Below are positions 25,674 through 34,439 of a stretch of DNA of 64,000 bases, in pieces. Where the stretch lies: NCBI GenBank assembly GCA_024278755.1, contig JAJRSO010000020.1:1-64000 (forward strand), written 5' to 3'. A program made the position numbers and the translations under genes. Within the stretch, counting starts at the first letter, position 1. Each line of letters opens with the position of its first letter. This DNA is from Calditrichota bacterium. Lineage in GTDB: Bacteria > Calditrichota > Calditrichia > Calditrichales > Calditrichaceae. The notes under the pieces were generated by a model, which made no database searches, had not been told where the DNA came from, and was given only the letters and a program-made list of their open reading frames with translations.

Positions 25674-28502
25674 GTGAAGAGAGCAGGATTAATTTTATTA
25701 TTGATGATATCCTCTCTGGCGTTTGGAAAAGGGACAGAAAAGAGTGAACAAGATCAACCGTCCGGTGAAATCTCCAAAGCGGCAGCTCAGGGCCCCGACA
25801 TTGCTTATGCAATTTTAAATAAAGGCGAGCTTGTGAACTGCTATATGAATTTTGGCGAAATCACAGATTCCTATTTTCAGACCGACTGGTACAATTTTAT
25901 GTGGCCTAAAAGTAAAGGCGCCATTGCTTCAAACGACAATGCAACAGATGATATTTCGTTTATGTTTGCCCGAAAGGGAAACGTCATTGACGGTTTTACT
26001 GCGTATCGCCAGGAAGACTGGTCTCCCGTTCCGGGCAGTTGGGGCAGGTATCATGCCAAAGGACAGCCGGATGCACTAAAATATAACGATTATCCGCATC
26101 TTGCTGCCAGTGATATTCCTGCAACCTGGCCGGAAGGATATGATGATGAAGATGGTAATTTCGTGGAAACTCCGGGCGTGCGTCACTGGCCGGGTGATTT
26201 CCGTCTTGATATCAATCCCGCCTCACCCACCTTTGGTCAGGAAGTGGAAAATGAATTTCCGGCCGATCGGGTTGTCTATTCGGCTCTGGATGATCATAGT
26301 AATCTCACGTACGAACCGTTGGGTATCCGGTTGGACGTGCAGATATTTGAATATGGCCGTCCCTATGCTTCCGATTTTCAGTTTTACGAAATCACCATAA
26401 CCAATACCAGCGATGCGCTGCTTGACAGTTGTTACTGGGGATACTATTACGATATTGACTACGGTGAGTATGAGGATGAAGCCTATTTTACATACAACAG
26501 TGGGCTGAATCCGGGGGATTGGGATGTGATTTATGAACTGGACCCTGATATTACCGATCCAAACGAATTTGAACGCGGTGTTTTTGGTCTTGGTTTTCTT
26601 AAAACGCCCAAAGATTTGGGAATTACCGATCACCATTATTATCTGGATACCGGTCCCACAACAGATGAGCTGTTGTTTCCCATTATGACCAGCGATCCCA
26701 CCGATCCAAACATTGCCACAATTAAAGCCGATTATTTTCACGGTTCTAATGTGCGCCTCGATGAAAGTACATTTACACAGACACAATTTGGTTTCGACTG
26801 GGTATGCCTTACATCAACAGGTCCGTTTGATTTGAATCCCGGGGAATCGGTCAAAGCGGTGGTGGTTGTTTGCGCCGGCGACAATGTAGATGATTTTAAA
26901 ATGAATATAAATATGGCAAAGGGAATGCTGGAGAAAGGTTACCAAGGGCCCAGCGGACCCAAGGCGCCGAAACTTTCCGCGGTCGGCGGCGATAAACAGG
27001 TTACGCTCTATTGGACGGATACACCGGAACACTCCCCCGACCCCTACAGCGGTGAATATGACTTTGAAGGATACCAGATTTTTCGCAGCAGAGATGGCGG
27101 CCAGTCCTGGGGAAAAGAAATACTTGACGGATTTGGGAGTTTGGTGGGATATGTACCGGTTGCTCAGTTCGATCTGGATAATACGATCTCCGGGCTTGAT
27201 CCGTTAAACGCAAACTTTAACCTGGGGAACAATTCCGGAATCGCCCATAGCTGGGTAGATATGGAGGTGGAAAATGGTGTGGAATATGCATATACCATTA
27301 TTGCCTACGATCGCGGTGATCCCGCATCCAATATTCAGTCCTTCAGTTCTTCCAAGGGCGGAAATAGCCTCGAAGATAATTTTGTTACGGTTATGCCAAA
27401 ACCGAATCCGTTGGGATATGTTGATCCTTCGGTTACAGTGAATCATCAATCGGGATATGGTAAAGGAACCTTAAAAATAGAAGTCCTTGATCCGTCCCAA
27501 TTAACAGATCACGCATATCAGATAGCATTTATCGATAGTCCCGCAACCGATTTTATGATTATCGATGTGGATGCGCAAGATACCATTCTTGCCGCTTTTC
27601 CTGTAAATACAAGCGAGATGCCTGTTTTAGATGGCTTTCGGATACAGGTTACTGCCGATGAATCGTTTGGAAAAGTAACAGCGGTTACGGATGAAAACGG
27701 GAAATCGGTGCAAACCGCAGATAACCCTGATTCTACCGGTTCCTGGTATGTGGATATCCTGCCCTGGCCAAGAGGCGGTTTTGATGCACTAACCTCGGAT
27801 TATGAAATCCGTTTTACAAATCAGGGCTCGAGAGTCGCCACAGCGCTAAGCCTTAACCCGGAAGTGAAAGAGACCGTTCCGTTTGAGGTTTGGAATGTTA
27901 CTTATGACGAACAGGTGTCGGCAATTGTAATTGACGATGGAGACCTGACATTCGAAGAGGGTGAACAAATATATATCGTCAACATTCCCTATAGTGAATC
28001 GGGGAAACAAATTGGCGAGAGCTATAGCCTGAACCTGTTAGAAGATATCCCTATCAAACTGGCCATTATGAATACATCGCAGGATCTCCAGAAACAAATC
28101 CCTGTGGAAGGTCAGCAGGTGCACATCTTTACAACAAGAGCATTTACCCCTTCGGATATGTTTTCCGTGACATTTTCCCATGCTTCGGTACGTACGGTAC
28201 AAAAAAGCGAGTTGGATGAGATTCGCGTTGTTCCGAATCCTTACGTTGTCAATGCGGCCTGGGAAGTCGCCAAAAATGTCCGTCAGCTTCAGTTTATGTA
28301 TTTGCCGCCAGAATGTGTCATCACCATCTTCACAACGCGCGGCGAATTAGTACGCCGCCTTAATCACAATGATGGGAGCGGTATTTTGAGCTGGAATATG
28401 ACATCGGAATCGGGACAGGATTTGGCCTATGGTATTTACATCTATATTGTAAAGACGCCTGAAGGTAAAGAATTTATTGGAAAATTTGCACTTATTAAAT
28501 AA
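25674..28502 (+). CDS. large secreted protein with fibronectin-type region and C-terminal sorting-like domain
   Basis: I choose GTG 25674 because AAGGAG lies at 25662-25667 and a signal peptide starts there (KRAGLILLLMISSLAFGKG); the frame is also open from ATG 25632, 14 codons upstream. The 942-residue product is acidic and beta-rich. A fibronectin-III-like stretch begins near residue 435 (DKQVTLYWTDTPE, GYQIFRSRDGGQSW). The last 90 residues (VVPNPYVVNAAW ... GIYIYIVKTPEGKEFIGKFALIK read in parts) resemble a FlgD-like or T9SS-type sorting domain. It follows the TonB-dependent receptor by 47 bases and may be its surface partner. No enzyme family is recognised. Confidence 0.7.
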   Translation: MKRAGLILLLMISSLAFGKGTEKSEQDQPSGEISKAAAQGPDIAYAILNKGELVNCYMNFGEITDSYFQTDWYNFMWPKSKGAIASNDNATDDISFMFARKGNVIDGFTAYRQEDWSPVPGSWGRYHAKGQPDALKYNDYPHLAASDIPATWPEGYDDEDGNFVETPGVRHWPGDFRLDINPASPTFGQEVENEFPADRVVYSALDDHSNLTYEPLGIRLDVQIFEYGRPYASDFQFYEITITNTSDALLDSCYWGYYYDIDYGEYEDEAYFTYNSGLNPGDWDVIYELDPDITDPNEFERGVFGLGFLKTPKDLGITDHHYYLDTGPTTDELLFPIMTSDPTDPNIATIKADYFHGSNVRLDESTFTQTQFGFDWVCLTSTGPFDLNPGESVKAVVVVCAGDNVDDFKMNINMAKGMLEKGYQGPSGPKAPKLSAVGGDKQVTLYWTDTPEHSPDPYSGEYDFEGYQIFRSRDGGQSWGKEILDGFGSLVGYVPVAQFDLDNTISGLDPLNANFNLGNNSGIAHSWVDMEVENGVEYAYTIIAYDRGDPASNIQSFSSSKGGNSLEDNFVTVMPKPNPLGYVDPSVTVNHQSGYGKGTLKIEVLDPSQLTDHAYQIAFIDSPATDFMIIDVDAQDTILAAFPVNTSEMPVLDGFRIQVTADESFGKVTAVTDENGKSVQTADNPDSTGSWYVDILPWPRGGFDALTSDYEIRFTNQGSRVATALSLNPEVKETVPFEVWNVTYDEQVSAIVIDDGDLTFEEGEQIYIVNIPYSESGKQIGESYSLNLLEDIPIKLAIMNTSQDLQKQIPVEGQQVHIFTTRAFTPSDMFSVTFSHASVRTVQKSELDEIRVVPNPYVVNAAWEVAKNVRQLQFMYLPPECVITIFTTRGELVRRLNHNDGSGILSWNMTSESGQDLAYGIYIYIVKTPEGKEFIGKFALIK

Positions 28503-28517
28503 ATCGGGAGGATGCTC

Positions 28518-29537
28518 ATGAAGCGCTTTTTTGGGCTGATTTTACTCTTTAGTATTTCCCTTGCTCAGGCATCTGAATTTCAGAAAGTCGGTACAACAGC
28601 AGGGCAGTTTTTAAAAGTGGAACCGGGCGCGCGTGCCATAGGAATGGGCGCCAGTTTTAGCGCGCTGGCCAATGATGCTTCTGCGCTCTACTGGAATCCG
28701 GCCGGAATTGCGCAATTGCATTCAATTCAGGGAACCTTCACTCATACGCGCTGGATTGCGGATATATATAACGGTTTTGCCGGGATCGTATTTCCTGTTG
28801 AAGAAAACAGCTCGGCTGGTCTTAGCGTACAGTATCAGATGATGGATGATATGGAGCAAACCACCATCAATATGCCAAAGGGAACCGGTATTTTCTTTGG
28901 AGCCGAAGATATTGCTATAGGTGTAAGTTATGCCCGGGCACTGACAAATTACCTGAAATTCGGAATAACCGGAAAATACATTTATCAGAAAATATGGAAT
29001 GAATCGGCCACCGGAATGGCGGTAGATTTGGGTCTGTTGCTGGATACAGGTGTGCATGGAATCCGCTTTGCCATGGTGATGACCAATTTTGGTACGGATA
29101 TGAAAATGGACGGGCGTGATTTAATTCGCGGGTACGACCAGAATGATGAGAGTATCATGAATCCCGATACCGAGGTAAAGCTTAGTACCGAAGCCTGGCC
29201 TCTTCCAACAAATTTACGTGTTTCCATTGCGGCGGATATATTAGGGAAAAACGAGGCTTTTATGAACAACGATAAAAACCGGCTCACGGTAATTATGGAC
29301 CTGATGCATCCCAATGACAGCAGGTAACAATACAATATCGGTTTTGAATATGCCCAAAACGAAATATTCTTTGGGCGTATAGGCTACCGCGGCAATACGT
29401 ATGAAGAAGGGTTAACTCTGGGCGCCGGCTTGCAGTTAGGTATTGGCAATGGCGTACACTTTCTTTTGGATTATGCCTATGCCGATTTTGGCGTCTTTTC
29501 TTCAGTCCAGCATTTTACGATAGGTTTTCAGTTCTGA
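28518..29537 (+). pseudogene. PorV-like (UPF0164-type) outer-membrane protein, interrupted by an in-frame TAA
   Basis: Read through one TAA (29325-29327), the same frame gives a 339-residue outer-membrane protein. It has a signal peptide (ending SLAQA), the family's opening motif FLKVEPGARAIGMGASFSAL and NDASALYWNPAGIAQL, and a barrel that ends FTIGFQF at TGA 29535. The stop falls in LMHPNDSR-stop-QYNIGFEY, where relatives usually have an acidic residue, so GAA to TAA is a likely change. Without the last 70 residues the barrel cannot close. PorV proteins shuttle sorting-domain proteins to the surface. ATG 28518 is preferred over 28512 because CGGGAGG is correctly spaced only from it. Confidence 0.8.
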
Positions 29538-29561
29538 TTTCTGCAAACAACCAAAAGGTGT

Positions 29562-29598
29562 AAAAGCTCATTGTTTGTTTAAGACGATGAGCTTTTTT
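29562..29598 (+). terminator. rho-independent terminator
   Basis: Stem AAAAGCTCAT (29562-29571) pairs with ATGAGCTTTT (29587-29596), followed by more T residues. It lies 25 bases after the PorV-like gene and separates this cluster from the peptidase island. Confidence 0.75.
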
Positions 29599-29632
29599 GT
29601 AAAGGAGAATTCTTTTTTCTAACTTACAGATT

Positions 29633-32600
29633 GTGAAAATGATGTTAAAACTAAGAGCCGCGCTTTTTCTATTTCTGTTATTTCAGTTTACATTTGTTAC
29701 TGCCCAAACTGAAATTGTTTATTTAAACGCTCAAAAAAAAAGCGCCATAAATCCTGTTATAACAATCAGTCGGGTTAACAGTCGGACAAGCGAGATAAAT
29801 GTAACCATTCCCGCAATCCGGGTTGCCGAATTCCGGCGTTTCGATAAAACATATAATAAAATTTTCCTGAACGGTTTTCGTACATTGGCCGGAGAGGGAT
29901 TGCCTGCGCTGCCGGCATGGCATAAATTTATTCTTCTCGGGGACGGGCCGCTACCGAATGTTCAAATCACCGATAAGACGTATAAAGAATTGGACGGTTA
30001 TACACTGGCTCCGGTGCAGCCTATGCCGCAGGAAGGGAAGACGGAGAGAGGAGCGCAATGGATTAAAGAGGAACAGTTGTTTGCCCAGGATGCCTTTTAT
30101 CCAAAGGAAAATTACTCCTTAGGTGAGGTTCAAACGGTTCGCGGCCAAAAAATTACCCTGCTGTCTCTTTTCCCCGTTCAATATAATCCGCAACAAAAAA
30201 AACTAAAAATACTCGTTTCCTTTACGGTGGTTATTCAGACGAAAGACATTTCAGTGCAAAATACGAAAACCCGTTTTTCTTCATTCGCTTTTTCCGGACT
30301 GCTGAACCGCCTGGTACTCAATCCTGTTAGCGGCGCTTTCGGTTTAGCCAAAGAAGCGACTAACGTACTGGATGATGACGGGTTAAGTGGCTGCGATTAT
30401 TTGATTATCACCCATCCGGATTTTAGGGAAGCGGCGGATTCATTGGCGGCCTGGCGCCGCCTGACCGGTTTGCGTACGGAAATTACCGATATCGATGAAA
30501 CGGGCGCAACAGCGAATGATATCCGCGCCTATCTGCAAGGGGCTTACAACAGTTGGGATATTGTGCCCCAATATGTACTGTTTTTGGGTGACGCCGAATT
30601 TGTACCCACCAATTATGTTACACAGCATCCCAGTGACGGACAGGGCAAGATTGGTACGGATCTGTATTATGTTACCCTGGACGGGAATGATTTGCTGGCT
30701 GATATGGCTTTTGGCCGCATTCCGTTAAATACCACGCTGGAGGCTTTTGCCTATGTAAATAAAGCTATTAATTATGAAAAAAATCCGCCACATGATCCGG
30801 ATTTTTACAATCAGGCGGAAATGCTGGCCTATTTTCAGGATGAAGATGATCCGGATACGGAGCCAAATGAACGAGACGGTTATTCCGACAGGCGTTTTGT
30901 GCTAACCTCCGAAGAGATGCGTGATTTTCTGCTTGCCCAGGGCTACAACGCCGAACGGATTTATTATGCCAAGAATGAAGTAACGCCAACCAATTACAGC
31001 AAAAGCTATGCAAATGGCGAACCACTGCCCGCTGCGCTTTTACGGGCCAATGGTTTTAACTGGGACGGCGATGCGTCTCAAATATCCGCGGCAATTAATA
31101 ACGGAACTTTTTTTGTTTCACACCGCGATCATGGCAGTCGTTCGGGCTGGGGAGAACCCGGTTATAAATCGGGCAATGTGGCGGCGTTGACCAACGGCGA
31201 AAAACTTCCCTTGGTGTTTAGCGTAAATTGTCAGACCGGTTGGTTCGATAACGAAACTGATGATGACGTGTGTTCCACCTCCTTCGGTAATGAATGCTTT
31301 GTGGCGTATTGGATGAAAAACTTTCTGGGAGGCGCTATCGGAGTATTCGGTTCCACCCGCATCAGCTATAGCGGCTACAACGATGCTCTGGTAAAAGGAT
31401 TTTTTGACGCTTTTTGGCCGCAGTTTTTAAATGACGGAGATACGCAGCCCATTATGGAAATGGGTCTGGCGCTGAACTATGGAAAAATGTACATGGCCGG
31501 AGAATATGCCGGTGGTTCCAAATTAACTGTGGAATTAGAAGAGTTTCATTATTTTGGCGATCCGGCAACACCCTTTCGCAACCGGGCGCCGCAGGAGTTT
31601 TTAGTAGAAACGCCGGAAAATCCGCGGCTTAATCAGACAGAATTGATCGTACAGACTGCCGTAGCGCATTCCCGGGTTGCCCTCGTACAGGATAACCGTC
31701 TGCTGGCAACCGCACAATCCGACCAAAACGGCCAGGCCGTACTACGTTTTAAAGCCATCCACTCTCGGAATCCTGTCCGGCTTTGTGTAACAAAGGCTAA
31801 TTACCGCCCGTGGCTGAAGACTTTATCTGTTCTTGAGCCGCTGGGCGCCAGCCTGAGCTGTCTGTCCGCTTCCATTGAAGATCAGAACGGCGACGACGCG
31901 GTGAATATGGGCGAAGAGGTTTCGTGGAATATTGAGATTGCCAATAGCGCAAGCGAAGCGCTCTCGGCGATCAACTTGTCGCTGCATTGTGAAAATGCAC
32001 AGATTACGCTGCTCGATTCGCTGGCTCAGATTGCATGGATAGACAGTGGGCAGAGCGCCCGCAACAGTGATTTACGATTTAAAGTTTCTGGAGACTGTCC
32101 GGCCGGGACCAATATTAATATGCAGTTAACAGTAGAAGCGGCGCCGAATGAAAAATTAGATATTCCTTTGGAGTTTAGTGTGCTGCAGGGCCTGCCGGAA
32201 ATGGAAATCAACACATCGCTGATTGGCGTTTATGCGGATTCCTCCGGAGAAACCTTGCAGGAAACCATATTAATTTCAAACAATGGTTTTGGCGTTCTGG
32301 AGCTACAGGTAAAAGACAAGGCCAAGGAGTTTATCAGCCCGGGCGATACGCTTAATCTCGTTTGGGACATTGTGGCTAACGGTATCGGCAATATTTATGA
32401 AATCACAAACCCGGTTAACCTGCTGCGTTTCAGCACCTATATGCGTTTTTACGCGCCTTCCGAAGTTTACTTTTTCGTGTACGAAGGAGCGGATTTTAAG
32501 GGACTGTATCATAAAATCGCTCAGTCAACGCGTACTGTAACGGAAGCCGGTCAGGGCTATATCTGGTCTGACGTAATGAATACGCCGTTACAGGAAAACC

Positions 32601-34426
32601 GGTTTTACTATATTGGCGTCAGTTGGAATGGCGACGCGGCTGTATCGCGTATGAACCGGTCTGCGCCATTTGAACTATCCCTTGGTATGGTAAAAACCGG
32701 CTGCGTTAATCTGGGCGGTGTACCACCGCAGGACGAAGTGAACCAGGTTATTAATCTCTTTACGCCTTACTTGCAACAGCTGGAAACAGGACAGGGGGAT
32801 TGGCTTAGCGGATTGCCCTTTTCAGCCAGCCTGAATCCCGGCGAAGAAACCGCACTTGTGCTCCGTTTGGCGGCCTCAGAGCCGGATACTCTGTTTGGTA
32901 GCACGCTCCTGTTTCTAAGCAATGACCAGGCCGTCGATAGTGTGTGTGTTCCGGTCTTTTTAAATATGGCGGACAGCGGCTTTGTGCTGGCGGCCCAGGC
33001 CGGACGCATACTTGGGGAGGACGGGATTGAAGGACTGTATCCGGGAAAAACCAGCAAAATCCCGGTTATTCTAAAAAATATCGGCACACAAACATTAAAC
33101 GGACTTTCCGTACGTTTTGACTGTGCAGATACCTCACTGGAAGTGGACAACCGTCTGCTGGCCTATACGCATCTGAATCCCGGCGAGCAGGTTGACGAAC
33201 AGACTTTTGAGGTTACAGTTAAGCCCGAAGCCCCGTTGGGTGAGAAACTGGATTACCGCGTTTTCATCCATTCGGAAAACGGATTTGATGACACGCTTAG
33301 TTACAGCACCCGTATTCAGTCCGGCGCCCCCCGCATAGAACTGGATAGCGATTCCATCCGCGTTACCTGCGCTGTTTTTAAGGATACGGTTCGGACAGCA
33401 TTTAGTGTCCGTAATACCGGTTTCGGACCGCTGGAGATACAGTTGCAGAATCCTTTGCGCCGGAAAATCAACAGTGGTAGCCTGGCGGATAATTCCTGGT
33501 GGCCGGACGGAAGCGGTTTCGGCAATGTGTTGTACCAGATTGGTTCACAGAATCTGCTGGCCGCGCGTTACTATTTAAAAACAGACGGCCCGACAACGTT
33601 ATATTTTTTTGTGTATGAAGGCCGCGAACTGAAAGGCGACTACATGCTCATCGGCAGTGCAAAAATGTCGCTGGAAGCTACTGCGGCCGGATGGGTTGAA
33701 TCCCCCTTATTAAACTGTTCGCTAACAAGCGGTCGCTACTATTATATCGGTGTGAGCTGGCAGGGCAGCGCCTCCGTGGGTCGGGCCACGGAAACCGTAC
33801 CCTACCAAACGGAAAAGGCGGTAGTCTATTCCAGCGCCTATAAACTGGGGAGCGCCCCGCCGCTGGCAGAAATCAATCAACCCTACAAAGTGTCTTATCC
33901 CGTTGCCCAGGAACTGATAACCGGCAGGGGGCTTTGGCTGGACTGGGACGAGGATTATTTTACGCTGATTCCCGGCGAACAAAAGAATGTGGCCTTGCGT
34001 TTTATCGCCACACAGCCGGAAACCACATTAACGGAACAGTTAACTATTCTCAGCAACGACCCGCAAAATGGAGTTCAGACGCTGCCCCTGGAGTTTGAAA
34101 TAACGGCCACCGGCACCGCCATCACGGATGGAGACCATCTTTTGCCCAAGGAGCCGCAGCTTCAGCAAAACTATCCCAATCCGTTTAACAATGCCACCCG
34201 CATTTCCTATTCCGTCGGGCAGGCCGGCATGGTGCAAATCAGTATCTACAATATTTTGGGACAGCGCGTTAAAACCCTGTTGCACAAAAAACAGCAGCCC
34301 GGCCGGTATCAGCTGAACTGGCGGGGACTAAACCGCAACGGCAAGGCCCTTTCCAGCGGGTTGTATTTTCTGATTCTGAAAACGCAGGGAAAACAGCTCA
34401 GCCGTAAACTCATCTTACTTAAATAG
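29633..34426 (+). CDS. gingipain-family (C25) cysteine peptidase with sorting domain
   Basis: The 1597-residue protein has a signal peptide (about 1-25), a propeptide-like region (to about 235) and the C25 catalytic domain (about 250-660). The catalytic pair is visible: His500 in HRDHGSRSGWG and Cys533 in FSVNCQTGW. Beta-rich modules follow, including two copies of a module with YFFVYEG, FYYIGVSW/YYYIGVSW and a later PPQDEVNQ/PPLAEINQ segment (about 900-1050 and 1270-1430). The end is a sorting domain with QNYPNPFNNATRI. It is an endopeptidase secreted to the surface. The GTG start at 29633 is uncertain; ATG 29639 or 29642 is equally possible. It opens the hydrolase island, after the terminator. 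Confidence 0.9.
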   Translation: MKMMLKLRAALFLFLLFQFTFVTAQTEIVYLNAQKKSAINPVITISRVNSRTSEINVTIPAIRVAEFRRFDKTYNKIFLNGFRTLAGEGLPALPAWHKFILLGDGPLPNVQITDKTYKELDGYTLAPVQPMPQEGKTERGAQWIKEEQLFAQDAFYPKENYSLGEVQTVRGQKITLLSLFPVQYNPQQKKLKILVSFTVVIQTKDISVQNTKTRFSSFAFSGLLNRLVLNPVSGAFGLAKEATNVLDDDGLSGCDYLIITHPDFREAADSLAAWRRLTGLRTEITDIDETGATANDIRAYLQGAYNSWDIVPQYVLFLGDAEFVPTNYVTQHPSDGQGKIGTDLYYVTLDGNDLLADMAFGRIPLNTTLEAFAYVNKAINYEKNPPHDPDFYNQAEMLAYFQDEDDPDTEPNERDGYSDRRFVLTSEEMRDFLLAQGYNAERIYYAKNEVTPTNYSKSYANGEPLPAALLRANGFNWDGDASQISAAINNGTFFVSHRDHGSRSGWGEPGYKSGNVAALTNGEKLPLVFSVNCQTGWFDNETDDDVCSTSFGNECFVAYWMKNFLGGAIGVFGSTRISYSGYNDALVKGFFDAFWPQFLNDGDTQPIMEMGLALNYGKMYMAGEYAGGSKLTVELEEFHYFGDPATPFRNRAPQEFLVETPENPRLNQTELIVQTAVAHSRVALVQDNRLLATAQSDQNGQAVLRFKAIHSRNPVRLCVTKANYRPWLKTLSVLEPLGASLSCLSASIEDQNGDDAVNMGEEVSWNIEIANSASEALSAINLSLHCENAQITLLDSLAQIAWIDSGQSARNSDLRFKVSGDCPAGTNINMQLTVEAAPNEKLDIPLEFSVLQGLPEMEINTSLIGVYADSSGETLQETILISNNGFGVLELQVKDKAKEFISPGDTLNLVWDIVANGIGNIYEITNPVNLLRFSTYMRFYAPSEVYFFVYEGADFKGLYHKIAQSTRTVTEAGQGYIWSDVMNTPLQENRFYYIGVSWNGDAAVSRMNRSAPFELSLGMVKTGCVNLGGVPPQDEVNQVINLFTPYLQQLETGQGDWLSGLPFSASLNPGEETALVLRLAASEPDTLFGSTLLFLSNDQAVDSVCVPVFLNMADSGFVLAAQAGRILGEDGIEGLYPGKTSKIPVILKNIGTQTLNGLSVRFDCADTSLEVDNRLLAYTHLNPGEQVDEQTFEVTVKPEAPLGEKLDYRVFIHSENGFDDTLSYSTRIQSGAPRIELDSDSIRVTCAVFKDTVRTAFSVRNTGFGPLEIQLQNPLRRKINSGSLADNSWWPDGSGFGNVLYQIGSQNLLAARYYLKTDGPTTLYFFVYEGRELKGDYMLIGSAKMSLEATAAGWVESPLLNCSLTSGRYYYIGVSWQGSASVGRATETVPYQTEKAVVYSSAYKLGSAPPLAEINQPYKVSYPVAQELITGRGLWLDWDEDYFTLIPGEQKNVALRFIATQPETTLTEQLTILSNDPQNGVQTLPLEFEITATGTAITDGDHLLPKEPQLQQNYPNPFNNATRISYSVGQAGMVQISIYNILGQRVKTLLHKKQQPGRYQLNWRGLNRNGKALSSGLYFLILKTQGKQLSRKLILLK

Positions 34427-34439
34427 AAAGCGACCCCTT

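Noticed and set aside
26223-26786. 187-codon minus-strand open frame inside the large secreted protein gene
   Set aside because: Antisense shadow with unnatural composition and no support from context.
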